Shown here in pieces: positions 42,081 through 53,915 of a stretch of 64,000 nt of DNA. The position numbers and the translations under genes are program-made. The notes beneath the pieces are model-generated. The model was not told where the DNA came from and did not search any database. It was given only the letters and a program-made list of their open reading frames with translations. The stretch covers positions 1-64,000 of the forward strand of contig NZ_ATXG01000008.1 of the NCBI RefSeq assembly GCF_000421565.1. Direction: 5' to 3'. Positions within the stretch are counted from its first letter, which is position 1, and every line of letters starts with the position of its first letter. Origin of the DNA: Agromyces subbeticus DSM 16689. GTDB lineage: Bacteria; Actinomycetota; Actinomycetes; Actinomycetales; Microbacteriaceae.

Positions 42081-42557
42081 ATGTCAGAGCTCACGGGCAC
42101 CGATCGGGTGCGAGCGGATGCCGCGGCGCGCGGCCTCGACGTCGAGATCATCGAGCGACCTGCCGCGAGCAGCCTCGAAGAGGCCGCCGAGCTGATGGGC
42201 ATCACGCCCGCCGACATCGTCAAGTCCCTCGTGGTCAAGCGGAGTGATGACACCTACGTCTTCGCCCTCGTTCCCGGCGGTCGCAAGATCTCCTGGCCGA
42301 AGCTGCGTGCGCTCCTCGGCGTCAACAAGCTGCGCCTGCCCGAGGCGTCGCTCGCACTCGCCGCCACCGGGTACGAACGCGGCACGATCACGCCCCTCGG
42401 TTCGACGAGGGCGTGGCCGGTCGTGGCCGACGAGTCGATCACCGGGCGGCGGGTGTCGATGGGTGCCGGCGAGCACGGGCGCAGCCTCTTCGTCGACGCC
42501 GACGCGCTCATCGTCGCGTTGGACGCGACCGTCGCCGACATCAGCGACGCCGAGTAG
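42081..42557 (+). CDS. ybaK: YbaK/ProX-type aminoacyl-tRNA editing protein
   Basis: A 158-residue deacylase of the YbaK/EbsC family, which removes mischarged Cys (or Ala) from tRNA-Pro. The conserved Lys is in DIVKSLVVK, and GYERGTITPLG and VSMGAGEHGRSL are family motifs. ATG 42081 follows GGGGAGG. It is divergent from dusB. Confidence 0.9.
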   Translation: MSELTGTDRVRADAAARGLDVEIIERPAASSLEEAAELMGITPADIVKSLVVKRSDDTYVFALVPGGRKISWPKLRALLGVNKLRLPEASLALAATGYERGTITPLGSTRAWPVVADESITGRRVSMGAGEHGRSLFVDADALIVALDATVADISDAE

Positions 42558-42617
42558 GGCGAGGTCTCGATACGGCGCCGAGGCGCCTACTCGACCGGCG
42601 GGTCGGGGCGCGAGCGC

Positions 42618-42749
42618 CTACTCGGCCGACGCGCCGGGGATGTAGCAGACGTCGCCCTCGCACACCATCGCCGACGGGTCGCCCGCGATCATCGCGAACG
42701 GCGTCGGCGTCGCGGCATCCGTCGCCTGCGTCGTCTCGGGCGCACTCAT
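42618..42749 (-). CDS. 43-residue protein coupled to the DsbA-like gene
   Basis: The ATG at 42749 overlaps the stop of the oxidoreductase gene (ATGA). The product ends in MVCEGDVCYIPGASAE, with two Cys four residues apart after a Thr/Ala-rich start. The tight coupling and paired Cys suggest a small redox partner or substrate of the DsbA-like enzyme. Confidence 0.55.
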   Translation of the reverse strand: MSAPETTQATDAATPTPFAMIAGDPSAMVCEGDVCYIPGASAE

Positions 42750-43411
42750 GCGGCCGCCCCGTCGCGCTCGCCGGCGACCTGGGTGAGCGCCTGCGCGAAG
42801 ACCTCGGCGGGCTGCGCGCCCGAGATGCCGTACTTGCCGTCGATGACGAAGAAGGGCACGCCGTTGATGCCGTAGGCCTGCGCCTGAGCGATGTCGGCCT
42901 GCACTGCGTCGCCGTATCGGCCCGACTCGAGGGCGTCGCGTGCCGCGTCGGCGTCGAGGCCGACCTCGGCCGCGTAGGCGACGAGCTCATCGATGCGGTT
43001 GACTCGCCCGCCTTCGACGAAGTACGCCTTCAGGAGACGCTCCTTCAATTCGAGCTGCTTGCCCTCGGACTTGGCGAAGTGCAGCACCTCGTGGGCCTTG
43101 AGCGTCTTCGTGTGGGCAACCTTCTCGAAGTGGTAGTCGAGCCCGGCCTGCGCCGCAACGCCAGTGACATGGTCGAGCATCTGCTCGACGCGCTCGACCG
43201 GCATGCCCTTGCGATCGGCGAGGTACTCGACCGTGGATCCCTCGAAGTCGAGCGGAGTGTCGGGCGAGAGCTCGTACGAGTGGTACGTGATGTCGACCTC
43301 GGGCGCGCCGTCACCGAGCGAGGCGATGCCGCTCTCGAGGTGGCGCTTGCCGATGTAGCACCACGGGCACGCGATGTCGGACCAGATGTCGATCTTGATG
43401 GGTTCACTCAC
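42746..43411 (-). CDS. DsbA/FrnE-family thiol oxidoreductase
   Basis: A 221-residue DsbA-fold protein with the CPWC active site (about 14-17) in DIACPWCYIGKRH, and cis-Pro in NGVPFFVIDGKYGISGAQ. No signal peptide, so it is cytoplasmic like FrnE. It likely handles disulfides during oxidative stress. GTG 43411 is chosen as it gives the standard VSEPIKIDIWSD start. Confidence 0.9.
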   Translation of the reverse strand: MSEPIKIDIWSDIACPWCYIGKRHLESGIASLGDGAPEVDITYHSYELSPDTPLDFEGSTVEYLADRKGMPVERVEQMLDHVTGVAAQAGLDYHFEKVAHTKTLKAHEVLHFAKSEGKQLELKERLLKAYFVEGGRVNRIDELVAYAAEVGLDADAARDALESGRYGDAVQADIAQAQAYGINGVPFFVIDGKYGISGAQPAEVFAQALTQVAGERDGAAA

Positions 43412-43527
43412 GAAGTATGCGAACGGATGCTTCGGCTCGCGTATTCCCGCGTCGGCGCCGTGCTTGCCCGCGAGCCCGCGCGTCATCGACCGAGGCATCG
43501 TGAGCAGACCCGGTTTAGGGTGAGCGG

Positions 43528-44097
43528 ATGCCTCACGCCGCCGATGCCCCACGCGAACACGTACCCCGGCGCATCCTCGTCGCCGGCACCAGCGGAGCTG
43601 GCAAGTCGACCCTCGCACGGCGGATCGCCGCGGCATCCGGAGTGCCGTACGCGGAGATCGACGCGCTGTTCCATGGCCGGGATTGGACGCCGCGTCCGAC
43701 CTTCGTCGCCGACGTGGACGCGTTCACCTCGCAGCCCGGCTGGGTGACCGAATGGCAATACGACCCCGTTCGGGAACTCCTCGCCGACCGGGCGACGACG
43801 ATGGTCTTCCTCGACTACTCCCGGGCCCGTGTGATGCGGCAGGTCGTCGCGCGCACTGTGCGGCGCCGCACACAGCGCGAGGTGCTCTGGAACGGCAACG
43901 TCGAGGCGCCGCTGCACACGATCTTCAGCGACCCCGAGCACATCATCCGCTGGGCGTGGAACACGCACGCCACGCGAGGCGAACTCGTCGCGGAGGCCGC
44001 CCGCCGCCGGCCGCACCTCGACGTCGTGCGACTGCGGCATCCGCGCGAGGCCGAAGCCTGGCTCGCCGCGACATTCCCCTTCCATCTGGAACCGTAG
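43528..44097 (+). CDS. P-loop kinase-like protein (FlaR/topology-modulation type)
   Basis: A 189-residue P-loop NTPase with Walker A GTSGAGKS (about 20-27), then YAEIDALFHGRDW and FLDYSRARVMRQVVARTVRR, and WNGNVE in the lid. This pattern matches small adenylate-kinase-like proteins annotated as topology modulation proteins. Substrate unknown. Its stop is immediately next to the PadR promoter. Confidence 0.8.
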   Translation: MPHAADAPREHVPRRILVAGTSGAGKSTLARRIAAASGVPYAEIDALFHGRDWTPRPTFVADVDAFTSQPGWVTEWQYDPVRELLADRATTMVFLDYSRARVMRQVVARTVRRRTQREVLWNGNVEAPLHTIFSDPEHIIRWAWNTHATRGELVAEAARRRPHLDVVRLRHPREAEAWLAATFPFHLEP

Positions 44098-44119
44098 CGA
44101 TATATCGTTGAGTATCGTT
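44098..44119. promoter_or_regulatory. Probable PadR operator
   Basis: The perfect palindrome CGATATATCG (44098-44107) and repeated TATCGTT (44103-44109 and 44113-44119) lie 25 bp before the PadR start. PadR proteins commonly bind AT-rich ATAT-containing palindromes in their own promoters. Confidence 0.6.
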
Positions 44120-44143
44120 CAAGTCGAACTCCGGGAGGTCATC

Positions 44144-44728
44144 ATGAACAGTCAGCGCCCGACAGGCGGATTCGGTGGAGCAGGTTTCGGGGGTGAGCGC
44201 GGCTTCGGCGCCGGCAGCCCCGGCGCTGCGATCTGGGAGGCGATGGAGCAGTTGCGCTCCACGTTCGACCCGCGGCCGGGAATGAAGCGGATGGCGCGAG
44301 GCGATGTGCGCGCTGCCGTGCTCGCCTTGCTCGCCGAGCAGCCGATGCACGGCTACCAGATCATCCAGGAGATCGAGGAGCGCAGCGGCGGCGCGTGGAA
44401 GCCGAGCGCCGGATCGGTCTACCCCACACTGCAACTGCTCGCCGATGAGGAACTGATCGTCGCCGAGGAGCTCCGCGGCCGCAAGACGTACTCGCTCACC
44501 GATCTCGGCCGCGCCGAGGTGGAGGGCGCCGCCGACCGTGCCGCCCCCTGGGAGTCGTCGTCGCCCCACGGCGCCGAACACCATCGCGCGCTCTCGAAGG
44601 CCGCCGTCGAACTCGCGGCTGCCGCCGCGCAGCTCGGCCGCAGTGGAACGCCCGACCAGGTGAAGCAGGCCGTCACCGTGCTCGACGGCGCCCGTCGCGC
44701 GCTGTACTCGATCCTCGCCGAGAGCTGA
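44144..44728 (+). CDS. PadR-family transcriptional regulator
   Basis: A 194-residue regulator. A Gly/Phe-rich start (FGGAGFGGERGFGAG) precedes the winged helix: VRAAVLALLAEQPMHGYQII, GGAWKPSAGSVYPTLQLL and GRKTYSLTDLGRAEV. A C-terminal helical dimerisation domain follows. Start ATG 44144 has GGGAGG six bases upstream. It probably represses itself and the neighbouring ABC1 kinase gene. Confidence 0.92.
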   Translation: MNSQRPTGGFGGAGFGGERGFGAGSPGAAIWEAMEQLRSTFDPRPGMKRMARGDVRAAVLALLAEQPMHGYQIIQEIEERSGGAWKPSAGSVYPTLQLLADEELIVAEELRGRKTYSLTDLGRAEVEGAADRAAPWESSSPHGAEHHRALSKAAVELAAAAAQLGRSGTPDQVKQAVTVLDGARRALYSILAES

Positions 44729-44778
44729 CACGTGCCGCTGCTGCCTCCCCGTCGGAGTACCGACGAGAGCACGGTGCG

Positions 44779-46494
44779 ATGAGCGACGGTGCACGCCGTG
44801 CGCGCTCGCGCCGCATCCTGACGTTCGCCGCCCGACGGCTCATCCAGCTCTGGTGGTTCGAACTCGCGCTGCCGAAACTCGGCCTCGCCGGCGTCGCCGA
44901 GCGCACGCGCGAGCGACGCATCAGACGGCTCGCCGAGGACTTCCGCACGCTCGCGGTCGAGCTCGGTGGCCTCATGATCAAGGTCGGACAGTTCCTCTCC
45001 TCCCGGCTCGATGTACTACCGCCCGAGATCACCTCGGAGCTCGAGGGGCTGCAGGACGAGGTGCCGCCGGTGCCGTTCCCGGCGATCCGCGAACTCGCGG
45101 AGGCCGAGCTCGGGGCACGTCTCGGGCAGGTCTTCGATCGGTTCGACGAGGTGCCCGTGGCGGCAGCATCGCTCGGGCAGGTGCACCGCGCCCGGCTCTC
45201 CGACGGAGACGCCGATGAGACCGGCCTGCGTGACGTCGTCGTGAAGGTGCAGCGCCCCGGCATCGACCAGATCGTCGCCGTCGACCTCGCCGCGCTCCGA
45301 CGGGTCGCCGGCTGGCTGCGACGGGTGCGCGTCGTGTCCGACCGAGTGGATGCCCCCGCCCTCGTCGAGGAGTTCGCCCAGACGAGTCTCGAGGAGATCG
45401 ACTACCTGCACGAGTCCGCGAGTGCCGAGCGCTTCGCGGAGTCGTTCGCCGACGATGCCCGCGTGTACGCCCCTGCCGTGGTGTGGGAGCGCACGACACG
45501 TCGGGTGCTGACTCTCGAAGACGTCACGGCGATCAAGATCAACGACACCGACGCCCTGAAGGCCGCGGGCATCGCGCCCGCCGACGTCGCCCGGGTCTTC
45601 GCCGAGATCATGTTCGACCAGGTCTTCACGCACGGCTTCGTGCACGCCGACCCGCACCCGGGCAACATCTTCGTCACCCCGCTGGCGCCCGTGGCCGCTC
45701 GCGGCGACGGGCAGAGCGACACGTCCGGCCCGGCCTGGCGGCTCACGTTCGTCGACTTCGGCATGATGGCCGAGGTGCCGACCGAGCTGCGCTCTGGCCT
45801 TCGGGCACTCGTCATCGCCGTGGCCGCCCGTGACGGCCGAGCGATGATCGAGGCCGCCCGCGAGATCGGGGTGCTCATGCCGTCGGCCGCGACCGGCGAA
45901 CTCGAGCGTGCGCTCGCGCAGCTCTTCGAGCGCTTCGGCGGCATGGGCTTCGCCCAGCTGAAGGACGTCGATCCGCAGGAGTTCCGCGAGTTCGGCACGG
46001 AGTTCGGCGATGTCATGCGCTCGCTCCCGTTCCAGCTGCCCGAGCGGCTGCTGCTCCTGATCCGATCGATGGCCCTCACCTCGGGCATGTGCAGCGGGCT
46101 CGACCCCGAGTTCAACGTGTGGGATGCCGTCGAGCCCTACGCCGCCCGACTCCTCGACGAGGAGCGGGTCGACATCGCGCGAGATCTCGCTGCTGAGGCG
46201 ATGAAGAGCGCGGGACTCCTCTGGCGCATGCCGCAACGCGTCGACGCGCTCATCACGAAGGCCGACCAGGGCCGGCTCTCGTTCGACACGTCACGTCTCG
46301 AACGGCGACTCGATCGACTCGAGGGCGTCGCCCGCCGTGTCGTGTCGGCGGTGCTGTTCGCCGCTCTGCTCATCGGCGGCGCGGTGCTCGCCGGGCCGAA
46401 CCCCGTGCTCGGAACGACGCTGATGATCGCCTCGGCCCTGCCGCTCATGCACGCCCTGTTCGCCGGGGTGATGGGCCGCCGCGGACGCCGCTAG
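44779..46494 (+). CDS. ABC1/UbiB-family atypical kinase
   Basis: A 571-residue protein with the UbiB-type KxGQ motif (GGLMIKVGQFLSSR, about 55-68), the Ala-rich nucleotide loop (VAAASLGQVHRAR), EEIDYLHESASAERF, HADPHPGNIF and FVDFGMMAEVP. Two C-terminal transmembrane helices. Members act as ATPases in quinone or lipid metabolism. Confidence 0.9.
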   Translation: MSDGARRARSRRILTFAARRLIQLWWFELALPKLGLAGVAERTRERRIRRLAEDFRTLAVELGGLMIKVGQFLSSRLDVLPPEITSELEGLQDEVPPVPFPAIRELAEAELGARLGQVFDRFDEVPVAAASLGQVHRARLSDGDADETGLRDVVVKVQRPGIDQIVAVDLAALRRVAGWLRRVRVVSDRVDAPALVEEFAQTSLEEIDYLHESASAERFAESFADDARVYAPAVVWERTTRRVLTLEDVTAIKINDTDALKAAGIAPADVARVFAEIMFDQVFTHGFVHADPHPGNIFVTPLAPVAARGDGQSDTSGPAWRLTFVDFGMMAEVPTELRSGLRALVIAVAARDGRAMIEAAREIGVLMPSAATGELERALAQLFERFGGMGFAQLKDVDPQEFREFGTEFGDVMRSLPFQLPERLLLLIRSMALTSGMCSGLDPEFNVWDAVEPYAARLLDEERVDIARDLAAEAMKSAGLLWRMPQRVDALITKADQGRLSFDTSRLERRLDRLEGVARRVVSAVLFAALLIGGAVLAGPNPVLGTTLMIASALPLMHALFAGVMGRRGRR

Positions 46495-46536
46495 TCGGTC
46501 ACTCAGCCGTCACCCGGTCGTCAGCCCGTCGGCGCG

Positions 46537-47340
46537 TCAGCCCGTCGGCGCGTCGATCGCACCGCCGAAGCGGCGATTGCGTCCCGCGTAGAGCTCGATG
46601 GCCTGCCAGAGATCGGTGCGCGAGAAGTCGGGCCAGAGGGTGTCGAGGAAGACCATCTCGGCGTAGGCCGACTGCCAGAGCATGAAGTTCGAGGTGCGCT
46701 GCTCACCCGAGCTGCGCACGAAGAGGTCGACGTCGGGCAGCTCGGGCACGTAGAGCCGGTTCGCGATGAGCTTCTCGGAGACAGCTGACGGGCGCAGGCG
46801 ACCGGATGCCACGTCGTCGGCGATCGACCGCACGGCGTCGGCGATCTCGTTGCGACCGCCGTAGTTGACGCACATCGTGAGCGTCAGCGTGTCGTTCCCC
46901 GCCGTCAGCTTCTCGGCGAACTGCAGTTCGCTGATGACCGACGCCCACAGGCGAGGGCGGCGCCCGGCCCAGCGGATGCGCACCCCCCACTCGTTGAGCT
47001 GGTCACGGCGGCGGTGCAGCACGTCTCGGTTGTAACCCATGAGGAACCGCACCTCTTCGGGTGAGCGCTTCCAGTTCTCGGTCGAGAAGGCATAGACCGA
47101 GAGGTGCTTCACGCCCGCCTGGATGGCGCCGGCCACGACGTCGAGCAGTGCGACCTCGCCCGCCTTGTGCCCCTCGATGCGCGTGAGTCCGCGACGATTG
47201 GCCCAACGCCCGTTGCCGTCCATGACGATGGCGACGTGCGCCGGCACCGCGCCCTTCGGCAGCTCGGGCGGGTAGAGCCCAGTCCAGTCGACGGGTCGGT
47301 AGGCGACCGCGTCGCGGTGCGTGTAGGGCTTCGGGCTCAC
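46537..47340 (-). CDS. uppS: Isoprenyl diphosphate synthase (UppS)
   Basis: A 267-residue cis-prenyltransferase that makes polyprenyl diphosphate carriers for cell-wall synthesis. [18 protein letters not shown] holds the catalytic Asp; [19 protein letters not shown] and [19 protein letters not shown] are family regions. GTG 47340 overlaps the recO stop. Confidence 0.96.
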   Translation of the reverse strand: MSPKPYTHRDAVAYRPVDWTGLYPPELPKGAVPAHVAIVMDGNGRWANRRGLTRIEGHKAGEVALLDVVAGAIQAGVKHLSVYAFSTENWKRSPEEVRFLMGYNRDVLHRRRDQLNEWGVRIRWAGRRPRLWASVISELQFAEKLTAGNDTLTLTMCVNYGGRNEIADAVRSIADDVASGRLRPSAVSEKLIANRLYVPELPDVDLFVRSSGEQRTSNFMLWQSAYAEMVFLDTLWPDFSRTDLWQAIELYAGRNRRFGGAIDAPTG

Positions 47341-48074
47341 TGGTCGGTCGTCTCCCTCGAAACGTGGGGCAACGAGCGGAGGCCGCGCTCGAGATGCCAT
47401 TGGGTGTAGGCGGCGATGATGCCACTCGCTTGACCGCGATCGCGATCGCTCGACGCCTTCGCGAACACCCAATCGCCCGAGAGCAGGGCGCCGAGCAGCG
47501 CCACGGTCGAACTCGCGATGCGCGGGGTGCCGGGCGGCGCGCAGTCGTCGCAGACGACACCTCCGAGCTGCACGACCACGGCGGTGTGTTCGCCGACCCG
47601 GCCGCACCGGGCGCAGTCTTGAAAACTCGGCGCCCAGCCGGCGAGGGAGAGCGCTCGCAGCAAGTACGAATCGAGCGTGAGGCTCGCCCCGTGCTCGCGC
47701 CTCGACAGCGAACGGAGAGCCCCCACGAGCAGCAGGTACTGCTGCAGCGACCCCTCGGACTCGGTCAGCTTGTCGGCGGCCTCGACCATGGTGTTCGCCG
47801 CGGTGTAGGCCGAGTAGTCCTGTGTGATCAGCGCGCCGTAGGCGCCGAGCGACTCAGCCTGCGTCACGACGTCGAGGCTGCGACCCTCGTAGAGCTGCAG
47901 GTCGGCGACCATGAAGGGCTCGAGTCGCGAGCCGAACTTCGAGCCGGTGCGCCGCACGCCCTTGGCGACCGCGCGGACCTTGCCGTGCTGCCGGGTGAGC
48001 AGGGTGATGATGCGGTCGGCCTCGCCCAGCTTGTGGGTGCGGAGCACGACGGCTTCATCTCGATAGACGGGCAC
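47337..48074 (-). CDS. recO: DNA repair protein RecO
   Basis: A 245-residue RecO that loads RecA with RecFR. The OB-fold is at the start ([25 protein letters not shown]), and a zinc site is formed by CARCG...CDDC. Overlaps uppS (GTGA). Confidence 0.95.
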   Translation of the reverse strand: MPVYRDEAVVLRTHKLGEADRIITLLTRQHGKVRAVAKGVRRTGSKFGSRLEPFMVADLQLYEGRSLDVVTQAESLGAYGALITQDYSAYTAANTMVEAADKLTESEGSLQQYLLLVGALRSLSRREHGASLTLDSYLLRALSLAGWAPSFQDCARCGRVGEHTAVVVQLGGVVCDDCAPPGTPRIASSTVALLGALLSGDWVFAKASSDRDRGQASGIIAAYTQWHLERGLRSLPHVSRETTDQ

Positions 48075-48199
48075 CCTTCATTCTCCCACCCCGCAGCGGC
48101 GAACTGACTGAAGCGGATGCCGCGGCGGGCCGGATCCGCATGCTTGACTTGGCTCGGCCGTACCCGCCGCGGCCGAGCCCCGAACCGGAGAGGCAGCGC

Positions 48200-48946
48200 A
48201 TGGGAGACATCCTCGTCACCGGAGCGACCGGAAGGGTCGGTCGCCTGCTCGTCGATCGGCTCCGCGCCCGCGGCGACGTGGTGCGTGCGCTGAGCCGCCG
48301 CAGCGGCCGCGGCCTCGTGACGGGCGATCTCACCACGGGCGCGGGCATCGAGGCCGCGGTCGACGGGGCCGAAACGATCGTGCAACTTGCGACGACGAAC
48401 CGTGACGACTCGGGAATCGCCAGAACCCTCGTGAAGGCGATCGGCCCCGACCGCCGCCCGCACCTCGTGCTGCTCTCGATCGTGGGCATCGACCGCAACC
48501 CGCTCCCGTATTATCGCGGCAAGCTCGCGACGGAATCGGTCGTGACCGCCTCAGGAGTGCCGCACACGATTCTCCGGGCGACGCAGTTCCACACCTTCGT
48601 GACCTCGCTCCTCGACGCGCAGCGGTACTCCCCCGTGCTCATCACTCCGTCGATCAGCCTGCAGCCGGTCGACGTCGGCGAGCTCGTCGATCGCCTCGTC
48701 GAACTCGTCGACTCCGCCCCGGCTGGGCGGGTGCCCGACATCGGGGGCCCCGAGGTTCGCTCGTTCCGCTCGCTCGCCGAGTCGTATCGCGCGTCGCGAG
48801 GCTGGCATCGCCCGATCATGCCGTTGCGGCTGCCCGGCGCGACGTTCCGCGCCTTCCGCTCCGGCGCCGCGCTCGTGCCCGAGGGCGAGACCGGCGAGCG
48901 AACCTTCGAGCAGTTCCTCGCGACGCGTGATTCACTGGTGCCGTGA
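48200..48946 (+). CDS. NAD(P)-binding NmrA-like protein
   Basis: A 248-residue Rossmann protein: DILVTGATGRVGRLLVDRL at the start, then LVLLSIVGIDRNPLPYYRGKLATE with the YxxxK-like pair. Resembles atypical SDRs (NmrA/YtfG). Start ATG 48200 after GGAGAGG. The end overlaps the next gene (GTGA). Confidence 0.85.
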   Translation: MGDILVTGATGRVGRLLVDRLRARGDVVRALSRRSGRGLVTGDLTTGAGIEAAVDGAETIVQLATTNRDDSGIARTLVKAIGPDRRPHLVLLSIVGIDRNPLPYYRGKLATESVVTASGVPHTILRATQFHTFVTSLLDAQRYSPVLITPSISLQPVDVGELVDRLVELVDSAPAGRVPDIGGPEVRSFRSLAESYRASRGWHRPIMPLRLPGATFRAFRSGAALVPEGETGERTFEQFLATRDSLVP

Positions 48947-49602
48947 GCTCCGCACTCTTCGTCATTCCGCTCTGGCTCGACCTCACCGCCGTGGCGATCG
49001 GAGCCATTCAAGGAGCGATGTTCGCGGCCCGCCTCACCGAGCGCCGCATCGATCTGCTCGGCGTCGCGCTCATCGGCGTGCTCGTCGGGCTCGGCGGCGG
49101 TCTGCTCCGCGACGTGCTCCTGAACCAGCCGCCCGCGGCGATCTTCGACAACTGGTACCTCCCTGTCGCGACCGCCGCCGCACTGCTCGGCATGCTGCTG
49201 CTCCGGGTGTTCGCTCGGCTCAACGGGCTCATCATCGCCCTCGACGCGGTCACGATCGGCCTCTTCGGCGCAATCGGCACGACGAAGGCGCTCGCCTTCG
49301 GGGCGCCCGTGGTGCCGGCCGTCTTCGTCGGCGTGCTCTCGGCCGTCGGCGGCTCGATCCTGCGCGACGTCGCCCTGAACCTGCCGATCGCGCTCATGCA
49401 CGTCGGCTCGCTCTACGCGATCGCCGCGACCGTCGGAGCGGCGCTTCTCGTCGTGCTCGTCGCCCTCGGGGTCAACGTGGTCGTGGCCGGCAGCGCCTGC
49501 GTGGTCGTGACCACCCTGATCAGGCTCGGCTCCGTGCGCTTCGGCTGGAGCCTCCCCGAGCAACGAGCGCTCGGCTCATGGAAGGTCTGGCGCCGCGCCT
49601 GA
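48943..49602 (+). CDS. TRIC/UPF0126-family membrane protein
   Basis: A 219-residue membrane protein with seven predicted helices and two copies of the family motif (GGGLLRDVLLN and GGSILRDVALN). Bacterial TRIC homologues conduct K+ or related cations; the UPF0126 branch is also linked to glycine. Starts at GTG 48943, overlapping the upstream stop. Confidence 0.88.
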   Translation: MSSALFVIPLWLDLTAVAIGAIQGAMFAARLTERRIDLLGVALIGVLVGLGGGLLRDVLLNQPPAAIFDNWYLPVATAAALLGMLLLRVFARLNGLIIALDAVTIGLFGAIGTTKALAFGAPVVPAVFVGVLSAVGGSILRDVALNLPIALMHVGSLYAIAATVGAALLVVLVALGVNVVVAGSACVVVTTLIRLGSVRFGWSLPEQRALGSWKVWRRA

Positions 49603-49623
49603 CGCCCGCGCCCTGAAACGAGC

Positions 49624-49658
49624 GGATGCCGCGTGCGCACCTCGTGCACGCGGCATCC
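49624..49658. terminator. Bidirectional terminator between convergent genes
   Basis: GGATGCCGCGTGC (49624-49636) pairs with GCACGCGGCATCC (49646-49658). It sits between the TRIC-like and leuA 3' ends. Confidence 0.7.
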
Positions 49659-49680
49659 GACCTCGATCAGATCTCGACGA

Positions 49681-51541
<1,861 letters not shown>

Positions 51542-51615
51542 CAGCTAAGGAGAAGCAGGCCGTGAAGCACGAGTCAAGGCTAACACCGCACGTCGCCGGG
51601 TGCGCAACATGACGG

Positions 51616-51648
51616 ACGAGCGGATGCGTCCCCGACGCATCCGCTCGT
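51616..51648. terminator. Terminator between the leuA promoter and the ABC permease gene
   Basis: ACGAGCGGATGCGTC pairs perfectly with GACGCATCCGCTCGT around a CCC loop (15-bp stem). It closes the operon that ends at 51681. Confidence 0.7.
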
Positions 51649-51680
51649 TCCGGCCCCCGGCGTCTCGCGGTCGGGTTCCC

Positions 51681-53078
51681 TCAGTCGACCGCGAGCGCGA
51701 CGACCGGCGAGACGCGCATCGCGCGACGCGCCGGTGCGATGGAGGCGACGAGCGTGAGCACTCCCGCCGCGAGGAGCAGCCCACCGAAGAGCGCCCATGG
51801 GATGCCGGGGAAGACGAAGACGGGCTCGGCCTGCGCGCCGCCGAGCAGCGCCTGCGCCCCGGCCCAGCCGTACCCGAAGCCGAGCACGATGCCGGTGACC
51901 GTCGCGGCGAGGGTGAGGGCGGCACTCTCGACCACGATCATGCGCCGCAACTGGCGACGGTCGAAGCCGAGCGCCCGTAGCAGTCCGAGCTCACGAGTGC
52001 GCTGCATCACGCTGAGCGAGAGCGTGTTGACCATGCCGATCGCGGCGATCAATGCGCTGAAGCCGATCAGCACGGTGAAGACCGCGACGGTCACGTTCAG
52101 CATCTCGTCGATGCCGGCGTAGACCTCTGGGTGCGCCTCCTGGGCGGCGAGCAGCATCGCGCGGTACGACTCCATCGTCACCGAGAAGGTCGTCACGAGC
52201 GTGACGCCGATCACGAGGCCGATCGTCATGCGCGAGCTCCGCTCCGGGTGGCGCACTGCATTCTCGGCGGCGAGGCGGGCGGCGGGTGAAGCGCCGAAGA
52301 GTCGGCCGACGAGCCGAAGTACCGGCGGCATCACGACGTGGGCGCCGAGCACGATGCCGGTGAACGAGACGAGTCCGCCGACCATGCCGATGAGCACGCC
52401 GGTCGGATCGCTGAGCCCCCAGATCACACCCGCGACGAGCAGTGCGATGCCGAGCACGAACAGCACGAGCGCCGTGACGTTGCGGCCCCGGTGACGGGCC
52501 AGCTCCTCTCGATCCTGCTCATTCGAGTTGCCGATCGCCTGGATCGGTCGAACCCGCAGCACGCGCCGCGACCCGACCCACGAAGCGAGCCACGTGGTGA
52601 CGACCACGGCCACCGCCGGCAGCACGATCGAGACGTTCACGTAGTCGTAGTCGGTCGCCGGCATGAGGTCGTTCGCCACCGCGAAGGCCGAGAGGCCGAA
52701 GGCGACGCCAGTGCCGAGCACGACGCCGATCGCCGCCCCGATGAGCCCGATGAGCAGCCCCTCTCGGGCGATCTGCGCTCGCTGCGCCCGAGCGCTGGAG
52801 CCGATGAGCCGCAGCAGAGCGATGAGCCGCGTGCGGCCGGCCACCACGGTCGCGACGGTGTTGGCCGTCACGATGGCGCTGACGTAGATCGCGATCACGA
52901 TGAACACGAGCGCGACGATGCCCAGCATGAGTGCCACGGTGTCACTGCCGCCGGTCACGTCGTCGGCGGCGATCGCAGCGCCGAGCAGACCCGTGATGTG
53001 CAGCAGCGCCACGCCGAACGTGCCGGCAAGCGCGGCGACGAGCAGCGTCGGCCACTGGTCCTTGAGTCGGGTGTGCAT
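51681..53078 (-). CDS. FtsX/MacB-like ABC transporter permease
   Basis: A 465-residue permease. Helix 1 is at the N-terminus; two FtsX-like domains each have three to four helices (LIGLIGAAIGVVLGTGVAFG; FSALIAAIGMVNTLSLSVMQRTRELGLLRALG). The large extracytoplasmic domain of MacB is missing. The start overlaps the ATPase gene. Likely exports a lipid, peptide or drug under control of the two-component system next to it. Confidence 0.88.
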   Translation of the reverse strand: MHTRLKDQWPTLLVAALAGTFGVALLHITGLLGAAIAADDVTGGSDTVALMLGIVALVFIVIAIYVSAIVTANTVATVVAGRTRLIALLRLIGSSARAQRAQIAREGLLIGLIGAAIGVVLGTGVAFGLSAFAVANDLMPATDYDYVNVSIVLPAVAVVVTTWLASWVGSRRVLRVRPIQAIGNSNEQDREELARHRGRNVTALVLFVLGIALLVAGVIWGLSDPTGVLIGMVGGLVSFTGIVLGAHVVMPPVLRLVGRLFGASPAARLAAENAVRHPERSSRMTIGLVIGVTLVTTFSVTMESYRAMLLAAQEAHPEVYAGIDEMLNVTVAVFTVLIGFSALIAAIGMVNTLSLSVMQRTRELGLLRALGFDRRQLRRMIVVESAALTLAATVTGIVLGFGYGWAGAQALLGGAQAEPVFVFPGIPWALFGGLLLAAGVLTLVASIAPARRAMRVSPVVALAVD

Positions 53079-53839
53079 CAGGCGGCGACTTCCATGGAGA
53101 GCATGAACGAGGAGATCTCCTCGGCCGACGACCGACCCGAGTCGCGCACGATGCGACCGTCGGCGAGGAACAGGATGCGGTCGGCGTGGCTCGCGGCGAC
53201 GGGGTCGTGGGTGACCATGGCGATCGACTGACCGTAGCGCGCGCTCGCGGCGGCGAGCAGGCCGAGCACCTCGCGGCCGGTGCGCGAATCGAGATTGCCG
53301 GTCGGCTCGTCGGCGAACACGAGGTCGGGGCGGGTGGCGAGGGCACGTGCGATCGCGACCCGCTGCTGCTGCCCGCCCGAGAGTTCGTGCGGGCGGTGCC
53401 CGATGCGCGAGCGCAGGCCGAGCGTGTCGAACAGTTCGTCGATCCAGGCCTGCTCGTCACGCGTCGGCCGGCGGCCGTCGAGGTCGAACGGCAGCATGAC
53501 GTTGCCGCGCACGTCGAGCGTCGGCACGAGGTTGAACGACTGGAAGATGAAACCGATCCGACGACGGCGCAGCACCGTCAGCGCGGAGTCGGGAAGTTCG
53601 GTGATGTCGGTGTCGCCGAGCCACACCCGGCCGGTCGTCGGAGAATCGAGGCCGGCCATGATGTGCATGAGGGTGGACTTGCCCGAGCCCGAAGGGCCCA
53701 TGATGGCGGTGAACTCGCCGCGTCGGAGGCCCAGCGAGACGGCGTCGAGGGCGGTGACGGTGCCCGAGCCGTCTCCGTAGCGCTTGCCGAGTTCGGCGAC
53801 GCGAGCGATCAGGCCGAGGTCAGAGGGTTGGATCTGCAT
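53078..53839 (-). CDS. LolD/MacB-type ABC transporter ATPase
   Basis: A 253-residue ATPase: Walker [11 protein letters not shown]-loop FQSFNLVP, signature LSGGQQQRV, Walker [13 protein letters not shown] and the switch His in VTHD. ATG 53839 gives the usual length. Partner of the permease downstream. Confidence 0.92.
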   Translation of the reverse strand: MQIQPSDLGLIARVAELGKRYGDGSGTVTALDAVSLGLRRGEFTAIMGPSGSGKSTLMHIMAGLDSPTTGRVWLGDTDITELPDSALTVLRRRRIGFIFQSFNLVPTLDVRGNVMLPFDLDGRRPTRDEQAWIDELFDTLGLRSRIGHRPHELSGGQQQRVAIARALATRPDLVFADEPTGNLDSRTGREVLGLLAAASARYGQSIAMVTHDPVAASHADRILFLADGRIVRDSGRSSAEEISSFMLSMEVAA

Positions 53840-53915
53840 GTCTTCGACGCTACGGATGGCGCGAGCGCGCGGCATCCGGCCGACGGATGGTTCGCCGTCA
53901 TCCCAGCGGATGACG

